DNA of 28,907 bases from an uncultured Clostridia bacterium (GTDB lineage Bacteria > Bacillota > Clostridia > Christensenellales > Borkfalkiaceae). Below the pieces are notes generated by a model. It ran no database searches, was not told the origin of the DNA, and worked only from the letters and a program-made list of their open reading frames with translations. Positions 6,441 to 12,626 of the stretch are shown here, one piece after another. The stretch covers positions 1 through 28,907 of the forward strand of contig CANREU010000004.1 of NCBI GenBank assembly GCA_947629725.1. Direction: 5' to 3'. A program made the position numbers and the translations under genes. Position 1 is the stretch's first letter, and each line of letters opens with the position of its first letter.

Positions 6441-7184
6441 ATGAACGAAGAACTCGATTATGCCGAGATGCTCGAGATCCCCGTCGAGACGGTGACCGTC
6501 AAAAGAAAAGAGCGCCGCAAGAAGGGCGGGCGCGAAAACGACCTCCGCGACAAGCTCGTGGAGCAGGTGAACGACCGCATGGAGGAGACGGAGCCCGACC
6601 CCGCCTTCGCCGAGAGCAAGCCCATCGAGCGGGAGATAAAGCCGCACGCAAAGCGGGATAAGGCGCTGCGCCGCGTGGTCGTGGGGGAATTTGTCGCCGT
6701 GTGCGCGCTGTGCGCGGTCATCTTCCTCACCAATATCTTCCTGCCCGCGAGCGCCATCAACACCTTCGTGAAGGGGCTCTTCCGCGGGAACGCCGCCGAG
6801 GCCGCTGACACCCGCACCTATGCGGACTTCACCCTCTCGCCCGTCGTGAGCGAGCGCGCGGGGGCGGAGCTCGCCGTCTCGGAGAGCGGCGTCCTCACCT
6901 TCACGGCGGCATGCTCCGTCTATCCCCCCTGCGACGGCACGGTCGCCGCGGTCGGCGGGGACGCGGAGACGGGTTACGCCGTCGAGATCAAGCACTCCGA
7001 GAACTTTTCCACCCTCATCGCGGGGCTCGACGAGCTCTATCTCGCGGAGGGAGACAAGGCATACGCCACCCTTCCCGTCGGCCATTCCTCGGGGAACGCG
7101 GAGGTGCGCGTCACCTTCCTCGACGGGGAGACCCCCCTCACCTGCTACACCGTGAACGGCAGCCGCCTTGCGTGGGAGCTTTAA
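6441..7184 (+). CDS. spoIVFA: SpoIVFA-like membrane protein with degenerate LytM (M23) domain
   Basis: 247 residues. A long charged cytosolic N-terminus (1-75) precedes one membrane segment (about 80-100, VVVGEFVAVCALCAVIFLTNIF). An external beta-rich domain follows whose last ~85 residues follow the M23/LytM pattern (PPCDGTVAAVGGDAETGYAVEIKHSENFSTLIAGL...LAEGDKAYATLPVG). The zinc-binding histidines of active M23 peptidases are not all present, so it is probably a scaffold. SpoIVFA holds the SpoIVFB protease in check in the outer forespore membrane until a forespore signal arrives. The assignment rests on this architecture plus the immediately downstream, overlapping spoIVFB; sequence alone would leave 'M23-like protein'. 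Confidence 0.75.
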   Translation: MNEELDYAEMLEIPVETVTVKRKERRKKGGRENDLRDKLVEQVNDRMEETEPDPAFAESKPIEREIKPHAKRDKALRRVVVGEFVAVCALCAVIFLTNIFLPASAINTFVKGLFRGNAAEAADTRTYADFTLSPVVSERAGAELAVSESGVLTFTAACSVYPPCDGTVAAVGGDAETGYAVEIKHSENFSTLIAGLDELYLAEGDKAYATLPVGHSSGNAEVRVTFLDGETPLTCYTVNGSRLAWEL

Positions 7185-7998
7185 GGTAGGGCTCCATCCG
7201 CTCTTCCTCCTCGCGGGCGTGCTCTCCGCGCTCACGGGGAGGCTCCCGCTCTTTCTCGCCGCGGCGGTCGCCGCCCTCGAGCATGAGTGCGCCCATGCGT
7301 TCGCGGCGAAGAGATACGGCTACTCCCTCGACAGGATCGTCCTCATGCCCTACGGGGCGGTCGTCTCGGGGGAGCTCAACGGGATCGGGCGGAGGGAGTA
7401 TCTCGCGGTCCTCGCGGCGGGGCCCCTTTCCAACCTCGCTACGGGGATCTTTTTCGTCGCCCTCTGGTGGTTTTTCCCCGAGACCTACCCCTACACCGAG
7501 GCGGCGGCTTGGGTCTCCTTCTCCCTCTTTTTCGTCAACCTGCTCCCCGCTTGGCCCCTCGACGGCGGCAGGGCGCTCTCCCTCCTCCTCCGCCCTTTGG
7601 GGGAAAAGAAGAGGCGGATCCTCCTCGCCCTTTCGGGCCTTCTCACGGCGGCGGGGGTCGCGGGGTATTTTGTCTATACCTGCTTTTCCGTCCCCGATCT
7701 TTCCGCCCTCATCTTCGCCCTCCTCCTCGTATTCGGTTCCTTCGGCGGGGGGAGGTATCGCCGCGCGCCTCTTCTCAAAAAGGACTTCCGCCGCGGCATG
7801 GAGGAGAGGAGGATCGCCCTCTCTGCGGACTGCACCCTCGGCGGGGCGCTGCGGTATCTGCGCGAGGATAAGCACCTCGTGTTCGTCCTCTATGAGGGAG
7901 AGGAGTTCGCGGGGGAGCTCACCGAGGAGGAGTTCGTCCGCGCGGCGGAGGCGGGGGACTACTCTCTCTCGCTCGGCGCCTGCTTGAAAGAATTGTAA
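7168..7998 (+). CDS. spoIVFB: SpoIVFB-like site-2 (M50) intramembrane metalloprotease
   Basis: 276 residues of multi-pass membrane protease that in Bacillus cleaves pro-sigma-K in the mother cell during sporulation. H39-E40-x-x-H43 (LEHECAHAF) binds zinc in the first catalytic helix; D132 in LLPAWPLDGGRAL supplies the third ligand; RIVLMPYGAVVSG is the usual conserved loop. A cytosolic C-terminal part (from about 205) has a CBS-like pattern (RRIALSADCTLGGALRYLREDKHLVFVLYEGEEFAGELTEEEFV), as in true SpoIVFB. The start is taken as TTG 7168, overlapping spoIVFA by 17 nt, because no later start keeps the first membrane helix. The pairing with spoIVFA and RNase G matches the common Firmicute context spoIVFAB-(rng)-rplU. 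Confidence 0.88.
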   Translation: MRGSFKVGLHPLFLLAGVLSALTGRLPLFLAAAVAALEHECAHAFAAKRYGYSLDRIVLMPYGAVVSGELNGIGRREYLAVLAAGPLSNLATGIFFVALWWFFPETYPYTEAAAWVSFSLFFVNLLPAWPLDGGRALSLLLRPLGEKKRRILLALSGLLTAAGVAGYFVYTCFSVPDLSALIFALLLVFGSFGGGRYRRAPLLKKDFRRGMEERRIALSADCTLGGALRYLREDKHLVFVLYEGEEFAGELTEEEFVRAAEAGDYSLSLGACLKEL

Positions 7999-8016
7999 TA
8001 GATTTGAGAAAACAGC

Positions 8017-8045
8017 TTGATAAATTCTCGCCGCTATGGTACAAT
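8017..8045 (+). promoter_or_regulatory. Sigma-A promoter of the RNase G gene
   Basis: TTGATA (8017-8022), 17-nt spacer, TACAAT (8040-8045). The start is expected near 8052, so an in-frame ATG at 8044 cannot be on this transcript and ATG 8083 is the start. Confidence 0.85.
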
Positions 8046-8053
8046 GGACAAGG

Positions 8054-8071
8054 CCCCCGCGAAGGCGGGGG
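8054..8071 (+). promoter_or_regulatory. 5'-terminal leader hairpin of the RNase G mRNA
   Basis: CCCCCGC (8054-8060)/GCGGGGG (8065-8071), 7 bp with a GAAG loop, starts within about 2 nt of the predicted mRNA 5' end. It covers the beginning of the GGGGGAAAGG ribosome-binding region. It could hide the 5' end from 5'-end-dependent RNases and tune translation; that role is inference. Confidence 0.55.
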
Positions 8072-8082
8072 AAAGGTCCGTC

Positions 8083-9579
8083 ATGAAGAAAGAGTGGTTT
8101 TTCGATCGGTTTTGCGGCGAACAGCTCGTCGTCTATACGGAGGACGGAAAACTCGTCGAGCTCGGCGTGGAGAACGAGAAGAACGGCGACGTCCTCGGCA
8201 ACATCTATAAGGGGAAGGTGTGCAACGTCGTCGCGGGGATGCAGGCGGCGTTCGTCTCGTGCGGCATGGAGCGCAACTGCTACCTCCCGCTCGACGAGGG
8301 CGCGGCGCGCTTCCACGCCTACGACGGGGAGGGCAACCCCAAAGAGCTCCCCTCCGTCAAGGAGGGGGACGAGATCTTGGTGCAGGTCGTGAAATCCCCG
8401 CGCGGGAGCAAGGGCGCGAAGGTGAGTTACGACCTCTCCTTCGTCGGCAAAAACCTCATCTACCTTCCCCGCACCGACTTTTTGGGGATCTCCCGCAAGA
8501 TCACAGACCCCGCGGTCCGCAGCGCGCTCCTGAAAGAGGCGGACAAGCTCCGCTCCGAAGGAGAGGGGTTCATCGTCCGCACGGCGGCGGAGACGGCGGA
8601 CAGGCGGCATCTGAAAACGGAGTCCGAATATCTCAAGAGGGTGTATCGCACGGTGCTCGGGGCGGCGAAGACGGCGCCCGTCGGCACGGCGGTGTACCGC
8701 GAATACGACCTGCCCCTCAAAGTCATGCGCGATTCCCTCGGCGGGGTCTCCAAAATTTATGTGGGGGACAGGGAGCTCTACGAAAAGGTCGTGCGGCTCG
8801 CCCGCATGCGGCGGGACGTGGGGGAAAAGAAGGTCGTCCTCCACGAGGGGCCGCGGAGCATGTTCGCCTCCCACTACGGACTGAGCGACCAGATCTACAA
8901 GCTCCTCGAGCGGCGTATCCCCGTCGAAAACGGGGGGTATCTCGTCATCGACCGCACCGAGGCGATGACGGTCATCGACGTAAACACGGGAAAATACACG
9001 GGGGAGAGCGACCTCGAGAGCACCGTCTTCGAGACCAATCTCTGCGCGGCGCGGGAGATCGCCCGCCAGGTGCGCCTCCGCAACCTCGGCGGGATCGTCG
9101 CCGTGGACTTTATCGACATGGCGGAAGCGGCGCACCGCACCGCGGTGGACGAGGAACTCACCCGCGCCCTCTCCTTCGACCGCGCCAAGACCCGCGTTCT
9201 CCCTATGGGGGAGATGTGCGTCACCCTCTTCACCCGCAAGCGCACCAACCGCGACATCGGTTCCTTCCTCCTCAAATCCTGCCCCCACTGCACGCGGGAG
9301 GGGTACGTCGTCTCGGACGCCTACGCCGCCATGCGGGTGCGGAGCGCCATTCTCGACGGCTTCGCGGAGGGCTACCGCAACCTCATCCTCGACCTCAACG
9401 GGGATCTCATGCAAAAGATCCTCTCCGAGCGGTATTTTGCCGCCGAAACGCAGTCGGGCTGGAAGAACAGCCGCATCTATCTCATCCCGCATGCCGACTA
9501 TCCCGCCGAGCGCTTTGAGGTGCGGGGGGACAATTCTTCCGTTCTCACCTTGCCCGACAACGCCCGTCTCCTCTATTAA
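8083..9579 (+). CDS. rng: Ribonuclease G/E family endoribonuclease
   Basis: Single-strand-specific endoribonuclease for rRNA/tRNA processing and mRNA decay, 498 residues, typical of RNase G. An S1 domain occupies about 35-115 (GNIYKGKVCNVVAGMQAAFVSCG). An RNase H-like and 5'-sensor region follows, then DNase I-like catalytic residues D299 in VIDVNTGKYTGESD and D342 in GIVAVDFIDM, one to four residues from the E. coli RNase E positions 303 and 346. The zinc-link C400-P-H-C403 (KSCPHCTREG) supports dimerisation. There is no RNase E-type C-terminal scaffold. Start 8083 is chosen from the promoter position and the GGGGGAAAGG ribosome-binding site. It sits between spoIVFB and an MBL-fold hydrolase (26-nt gap). 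Confidence 0.95.
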   Translation: MKKEWFFDRFCGEQLVVYTEDGKLVELGVENEKNGDVLGNIYKGKVCNVVAGMQAAFVSCGMERNCYLPLDEGAARFHAYDGEGNPKELPSVKEGDEILVQVVKSPRGSKGAKVSYDLSFVGKNLIYLPRTDFLGISRKITDPAVRSALLKEADKLRSEGEGFIVRTAAETADRRHLKTESEYLKRVYRTVLGAAKTAPVGTAVYREYDLPLKVMRDSLGGVSKIYVGDRELYEKVVRLARMRRDVGEKKVVLHEGPRSMFASHYGLSDQIYKLLERRIPVENGGYLVIDRTEAMTVIDVNTGKYTGESDLESTVFETNLCAAREIARQVRLRNLGGIVAVDFIDMAEAAHRTAVDEELTRALSFDRAKTRVLPMGEMCVTLFTRKRTNRDIGSFLLKSCPHCTREGYVVSDAYAAMRVRSAILDGFAEGYRNLILDLNGDLMQKILSERYFAAETQSGWKNSRIYLIPHADYPAERFEVRGDNSSVLTLPDNARLLY

Positions 9580-9605
9580 AATTGCGACATGGGGGCGGAA
9601 AAAGC

Positions 9606-10580
9606 ATGAAATTTCGGGAACGCTACCAAAGAGACCTCGATTTTCGGGGCAGAGTGAAGAAACTCGCATCTTTCCTCTTCGCCCTGATCTTTCTCGCTGT
9701 TTGCTCCGTCGTCCGCCTTCTTCCGCGGGCGGCTTTTTCCTACGCGCTCCCCGCGCGGGAGACGGGGGAGCTGCGGGTGCACTTTCTCGACGTGGGGCAG
9801 GGGGACTGCACCGTCGCCGAATTTCCCGACGGGAGCGCCCTCATCGTGGACGCGGGGGACGGCTCCCGCGAGCACAACGAACGCATTGAACGGTATCTCG
9901 GGGGGCTCTCGTTTTCCTCCCTCACCGCCGTCGCTACCCACGCCGATTCCGACCACTGCGGCGGGTTTTCCGCCGTCCTCGAAAAATTCGGCGCGGAAAA
10001 ACTCTGGCTGCCCGTCCTCCCCTCGGAGGGGAGCGCCTACCTCGGCATGATCGGAGCCGCGGCACAAAAGGGGATCCCCACGGAGACCCTCACCCGCTAC
10101 ACGGGCGCAACTTGCGGGGAGGGGAGCTATTGGACGTGTATTTCTCCCCGCATGCAGGGGGAAGACGACGAAAACGACGCCTCCGCCGTCCTCTATCTCT
10201 CCCACGCGGGGGTCGGCGTCCTCCTCTGCGGCGACATCTCGGCGGCCCGCGAGCGGCTTTTGTATGAGGAATACACCCTCTTTGCGGGCATTTTCGACGG
10301 GACGGACCGCCCCGTCCGCCTCGAAAACACGAAAATTCTGAAGGTCGCCCATCACGGTTCGGACTCTTCCTCTTCGGAGGAGTGGCTCTCCCTCCTTGGC
10401 GCGGAGACGGCGGTCGTCTCCTGCGGCAGGGGCAACCGCTATTTCCACCCCGCGGGCGGGGCGGCGGAGCGGTTGCTTACAAGCGGCGCGCGCATTTATC
10501 GCACCGATGAACTCGGCTGTATCATGGTGACGGTCTCCGTCGACGGGACCTGCCGCACCGAATGGGGCTACCTCCGCTGA
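9606..10580 (+). CDS. ComEC/Rec2-like metallo-beta-lactamase-fold hydrolase
   Basis: 324 residues with one N-terminal membrane segment (about 18-36, LASFLFALIFLAVCSVVRLL) and an extracytoplasmic MBL domain. The domain starts LRVHFLDVGQGDCTVAEFP, the hallmark of the ComEC-associated family. It has the metal motif H112-A-D114-S-D116-H117 in THADSDHCGG, LLCGDIS, and KVAHHGSDSSSSEEWLSLL. Stand-alone members are probably secreted or surface nucleases or phosphodiesterases; full ComEC also has a channel domain, missing here. ATG 9606 is preferred over a TTG at 9582 because the former gives a clean KFRERYQRD start. The 26-nt gap to rng suggests co-transcription. Confidence 0.85.
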   Translation: MKFRERYQRDLDFRGRVKKLASFLFALIFLAVCSVVRLLPRAAFSYALPARETGELRVHFLDVGQGDCTVAEFPDGSALIVDAGDGSREHNERIERYLGGLSFSSLTAVATHADSDHCGGFSAVLEKFGAEKLWLPVLPSEGSAYLGMIGAAAQKGIPTETLTRYTGATCGEGSYWTCISPRMQGEDDENDASAVLYLSHAGVGVLLCGDISAARERLLYEEYTLFAGIFDGTDRPVRLENTKILKVAHHGSDSSSSEEWLSLLGAETAVVSCGRGNRYFHPAGGAAERLLTSGARIYRTDELGCIMVTVSVDGTCRTEWGYLR

Positions 10581-10704
10581 CGTTTGCGCCTCTTGCCCTC
10601 GCCCCGTTTCTTGGCCCTTGCCCACCATCCTCATGCCTTTGCTTTGTTTTCGGCTCTTGCCCACCCCTCGAGGGCGCCGCAGGCGTGCCTTGCGCTGTGG
10701 GTGG

Positions 10705-10723
10705 CTCGCCGCTTTGCGGCGAG
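10705..10723. repeat. Perfect 8-bp hairpin downstream of the MBL gene
   Basis: CTCGCCGC-TTT-GCGGCGAG with no T-run, so not a typical terminator. It belongs to the 10581-11082 non-coding stretch, which holds only repeats and hairpins. Confidence 0.5.
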
Positions 10724-10751
10724 ACGGAAGGGGTGTTCGTGAATTGCGTAA

Positions 10752-10845
10752 CACCCCCTCACCGCCGTAAAGAACACGGCGGAGCTCCCCCTCAAGGGGG
10801 CGCCGAGAAAGGGCGCCCCCCTCCGCAGGAGGGGGGTAGGGGGTG
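10752..10845 (+). repeat. Three-arm (cloverleaf-like) intergenic repeat, copy 2
   Basis: Closing arms CACCCCCT (10752-10759) and AGGGGGTG (10838-10845). Internal arms are CCGCCGT/ACGGCGG with a 7-nt loop, GCTCCCCC-TCAA-GGGGGCGC, and CCCCCCTCC-GCA-GGAGGGGGG. It is the cleanest of the three copies. Confidence 0.85.
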
Positions 10846-10860
10846 GGCGGTACTCTTTCT

Positions 10861-10906
10861 CTTGCCTCCCCCCTTATACTTGAGGGGGGAGGGTATGGTG
10901 AGGGGT
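10861..10906 (+). repeat. Intergenic hairpin with G-rich tail, variant
   Basis: CCTCCCCCC (10865-10873) pairs with GGGGGGAGG (10884-10892) and is followed by GTATGGTGAGGGGTG, a mutated form of the usual G-rich tail. Confidence 0.65.
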
Positions 10907-10980
10907 GAAAAAGAACAAGATCCCTCACGTCCGTTACTTCGCGCTACGCGCTCGTGTGCCGCTCCGCGTCGGGCGGAATG

Positions 10981-11014
10981 ACGCAGAAGAGAGGCGTGCG
11001 CCTCTCTTCTGCGT
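10981..11014. repeat. Perfect 16-bp inverted repeat
   Basis: ACGCAGAAGAGAGGCG (10981-10996), 2-nt centre TG, then its exact complement to 11014, followed by TTTGCCC. It lies between convergent genes. It may act as a weak terminator for the rng-MBL unit or be another repeat type; the preceding GGAATGACGCAGA text looks like a common genomic repeat edge. Confidence 0.7.
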
Positions 11015-11015
11015 T

Positions 11016-11057
11016 TGCCCTCGCCCTCCTTCGGGGGGCGAGGGGCAGGGGTGCGGG
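11016..11057 (+). repeat. Intergenic palindromic repeat, CCCTCGCCC hairpin type with tail
   Basis: CCTCGCCC (11019-11026)/GGGCGAGG (11036-11043) hairpin, then GGCAGGGGTGCGGGG. Second copy of the unit at 2328-2361. Confidence 0.7.
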
Positions 11058-11082
11058 GAGCAAGAAAAAAGAGGCGCGCCAC

Positions 11083-11109
11083 AAAAAAAGCCCCGCGGGT
11101 TCGCGGGGC
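11083..11109 (-). terminator. Intrinsic terminator of the minus-strand redox operon
   Basis: On the minus strand GCCCCGCG-AACC-CGCGGGGC (11090-11109) followed by TTTTTTT (11089-11083). Confidence 0.92.
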
Positions 11110-11115
11110 GGCCGT

Positions 11116-11736
11116 TTATCGGATAAAATTGGTCCGGAGTTTCTTTTCCGCCGCGGGGAGGGGAACTCCGTTTTTCTTGCCCGCGTCGATACATTTCAGG
11201 AGCCATGCGGCGTTTTTCGCGAGGGTGCGCATGGTCTGCAACCCCTCCTCGTCCTGCCGCACCTCCTCGGGGGTGTTCCCGTGCACCTGGTTCCAATATT
11301 GGGAGGAGACGACGGGCATGCTGTTCATCATGAAGTATTTGTTGAGCCGGTCGAAGGCGGCGGACGCCCCGCCCCGTCGGCAACTCACGACGGCGGCGCC
11401 GAGCTTGCCCGCCATCTTCCCGCCGCAGGAATAGAAGAGCCTGTCGCAGAAGGCGCAGATCTGTCCGCTCGGGCCCGCGTAGTAGACGGGGGAGCCGAGG
11501 AAGATCCCGTCGTATTCGCCGATGCGGGCGGCAACGTCATTCACCGCGTCCGAGAAGACGCATTTGCCCTCCTCCCTGCACTTCCCGCAGGCGATGCAGC
11601 CCGCCACGGGTTTTGCGCCGAGCCACAGGATTTCCCCCTCCACCCCCTCTTTTTCGAGGGTCTCTTTGATCTCGGAGAGGGCGGTGTAGGTGCACCCCTT
11701 TTCACGGGGACTTCCGTTCACAAGCAAAATTTTCAT
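11116..11736 (-). CDS. Iron-sulfur flavoprotein (NADPH-dependent FMN reductase family)
   Basis: 206 residues with a flavodoxin-like fold. The N-terminus MKILLVNGSPREKGCTYTAL is the FMN phosphate-binding loop of the family. C47-x2-C50-x2-C53-x5-C59 fits the compact 4Fe-4S motif of Isf proteins (CX2CX2CX4-7C). GIFLGSPVYYAGPSGQICAFCDR is the usual flavin-contacting segment. Isf proteins pass electrons between ferredoxin and acceptors such as oxygen species; the partner here may be the ferredoxin-flavodoxin gene just upstream. Start 11736 has a strong TAAGGAG site and follows the upstream gene by 23 nt. Last gene of the operon. Family firm, physiological acceptor unknown. Confidence 0.88.
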   Translation of the reverse strand: MKILLVNGSPREKGCTYTALSEIKETLEKEGVEGEILWLGAKPVAGCIACGKCREEGKCVFSDAVNDVAARIGEYDGIFLGSPVYYAGPSGQICAFCDRLFYSCGGKMAGKLGAAVVSCRRGGASAAFDRLNKYFMMNSMPVVSSQYWNQVHGNTPEEVRQDEEGLQTMRTLAKNAAWLLKCIDAGKKNGVPLPAAEKKLRTNFIR

Positions 11737-11759
11737 GGGTTTTCTCCTTATTATTACGG

Positions 11760-12626
11760 TCACGCCCGCGGCGCGCTCTTTTCTTCCGTCTCGTGGAAAT
11801 AGCGGAGGTACGCCTTGCGGCAATACCGCCCGACCTCCTCGTCCTTTGCGGGCTCGCCGTCGAGGGGGTACGCCCCGTTCACCCGCCAGCCGTTGAGGAG
11901 GGAGGTGCGTACCGCGTCTTCGGGACAGGAGAAGGCGCACGCCATGCAGGCGACGCACTTCCCGCCGAACACGGGCCTGCCGTCCTTTATCGCAATATTG
12001 CCCTGCGGGCACACTTTGGCGCACTTGCCGCAGCCAATGCAGGTCTTTGCCGCCTTGAAGGTCCGCCCGACGACCGGCATTGCCGTGTGCTCGATGCGGA
12101 GGACGAAGGAGACCATTCTCTTGAAGGGGTTCACCTTCACTTTTTTCTCTTCAAACGCGGACATGGTGCCCACTGTTTCGTCCATGCGGAGCTTTGCGTC
12201 CCTCCACATGCGCGCCGCCATACCGTCGGAATGGCGGAAGATGATGTTGTAGGGCATCACATAGCGGAACTCGCCGAGCACGCGATAGCCCCGCTTTTTG
12301 AGGATGCGGCGGGGGGTGATGCCCGAGGCGTCGTTGAGCCCGAGCGGCTCCCCCGAAGTGCGCACGAGATAGGCGGGTCTCGGGGCCTTTTTGTCCCCCA
12401 TCGGCAACTTTTTGAGGAATTTGAGGACGGCGGCGGGCGCGTTGAAGGCGTGCACGGGGTAGCCCACCACGATGAGGTCGTACCCCTCGGGGGAGGGTCC
12501 GCTCTCGTCCGCGCGGATCATCGCAAGGTCCGCCTCATGCCCCAGCGCCTTCCAGCGGGCAACGATCTCCTCGCACACCCTGCGGGTGTTGCCCGTACCC
12601 GAAAACACATAGAAGACCGCTCTCAC
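11760..12626 (-). CDS. EFR1-type flavodoxin-ferredoxin fusion protein
   Basis: 288 residues. The N-terminal flavodoxin-like domain (about 1-165) starts MRAVFYVFSGTGNTRRVCEEI, with FSGTGNT as the FMN phosphate loop, and continues with IVVGYPVHAFNAPAAV. The C-terminal ferredoxin domain has two 4Fe-4S motifs, CIGCGKCAKVCPQGN and CVACMACAFSCPEDA. It is a soluble electron carrier able to move electrons between Fe-S and flavin centres. The GTG start at 12626 overlaps the upstream stop by 4 nt (GTGA), so translation is coupled to the SDR gene. With the SDR upstream and the iron-sulfur flavoprotein downstream it forms a compact redox cassette. Substrate not evident. Confidence 0.9.
   Translation of the reverse strand: MRAVFYVFSGTGNTRRVCEEIVARWKALGHEADLAMIRADESGPSPEGYDLIVVGYPVHAFNAPAAVLKFLKKLPMGDKKAPRPAYLVRTSGEPLGLNDASGITPRRILKKRGYRVLGEFRYVMPYNIIFRHSDGMAARMWRDAKLRMDETVGTMSAFEEKKVKVNPFKRMVSFVLRIEHTAMPVVGRTFKAAKTCIGCGKCAKVCPQGNIAIKDGRPVFGGKCVACMACAFSCPEDAVRTSLLNGWRVNGAYPLDGEPAKDEEVGRYCRKAYLRYFHETEEKSAPRA

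Noticed and set aside
5061..7235. Long minus-strand open frame (724 codons) opposite the cysteine desulfurase and spoIVFA
   Set aside because: It lies opposite two well-conserved genes, its product is low-complexity R/G/P/E-rich, and it crosses promoters and a terminator. GC-rich DNA leaves such frames open by chance.
8044..8082. RNase G starting at ATG 8044 (or TTG 8017)
   Set aside because: Both lie within or upstream of the -10/-35 elements and would not be on the transcript; 8083 has a proper ribosome-binding site and matches family N-termini.
7138..9669. Minus-strand open frame of 843 codons opposite spoIVFB and rng
   Set aside because: Shadow of two genes with intact catalytic motifs on the + strand; no ribosome-binding site or family resemblance.
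10752..10845. tRNA or tRNA-like gene, because of the cloverleaf shape
   Set aside because: No T-loop GTTCRA, no anticodon-type 7-nt loop in the right arm and no CCA end; arms are G/C homopolymer-like.
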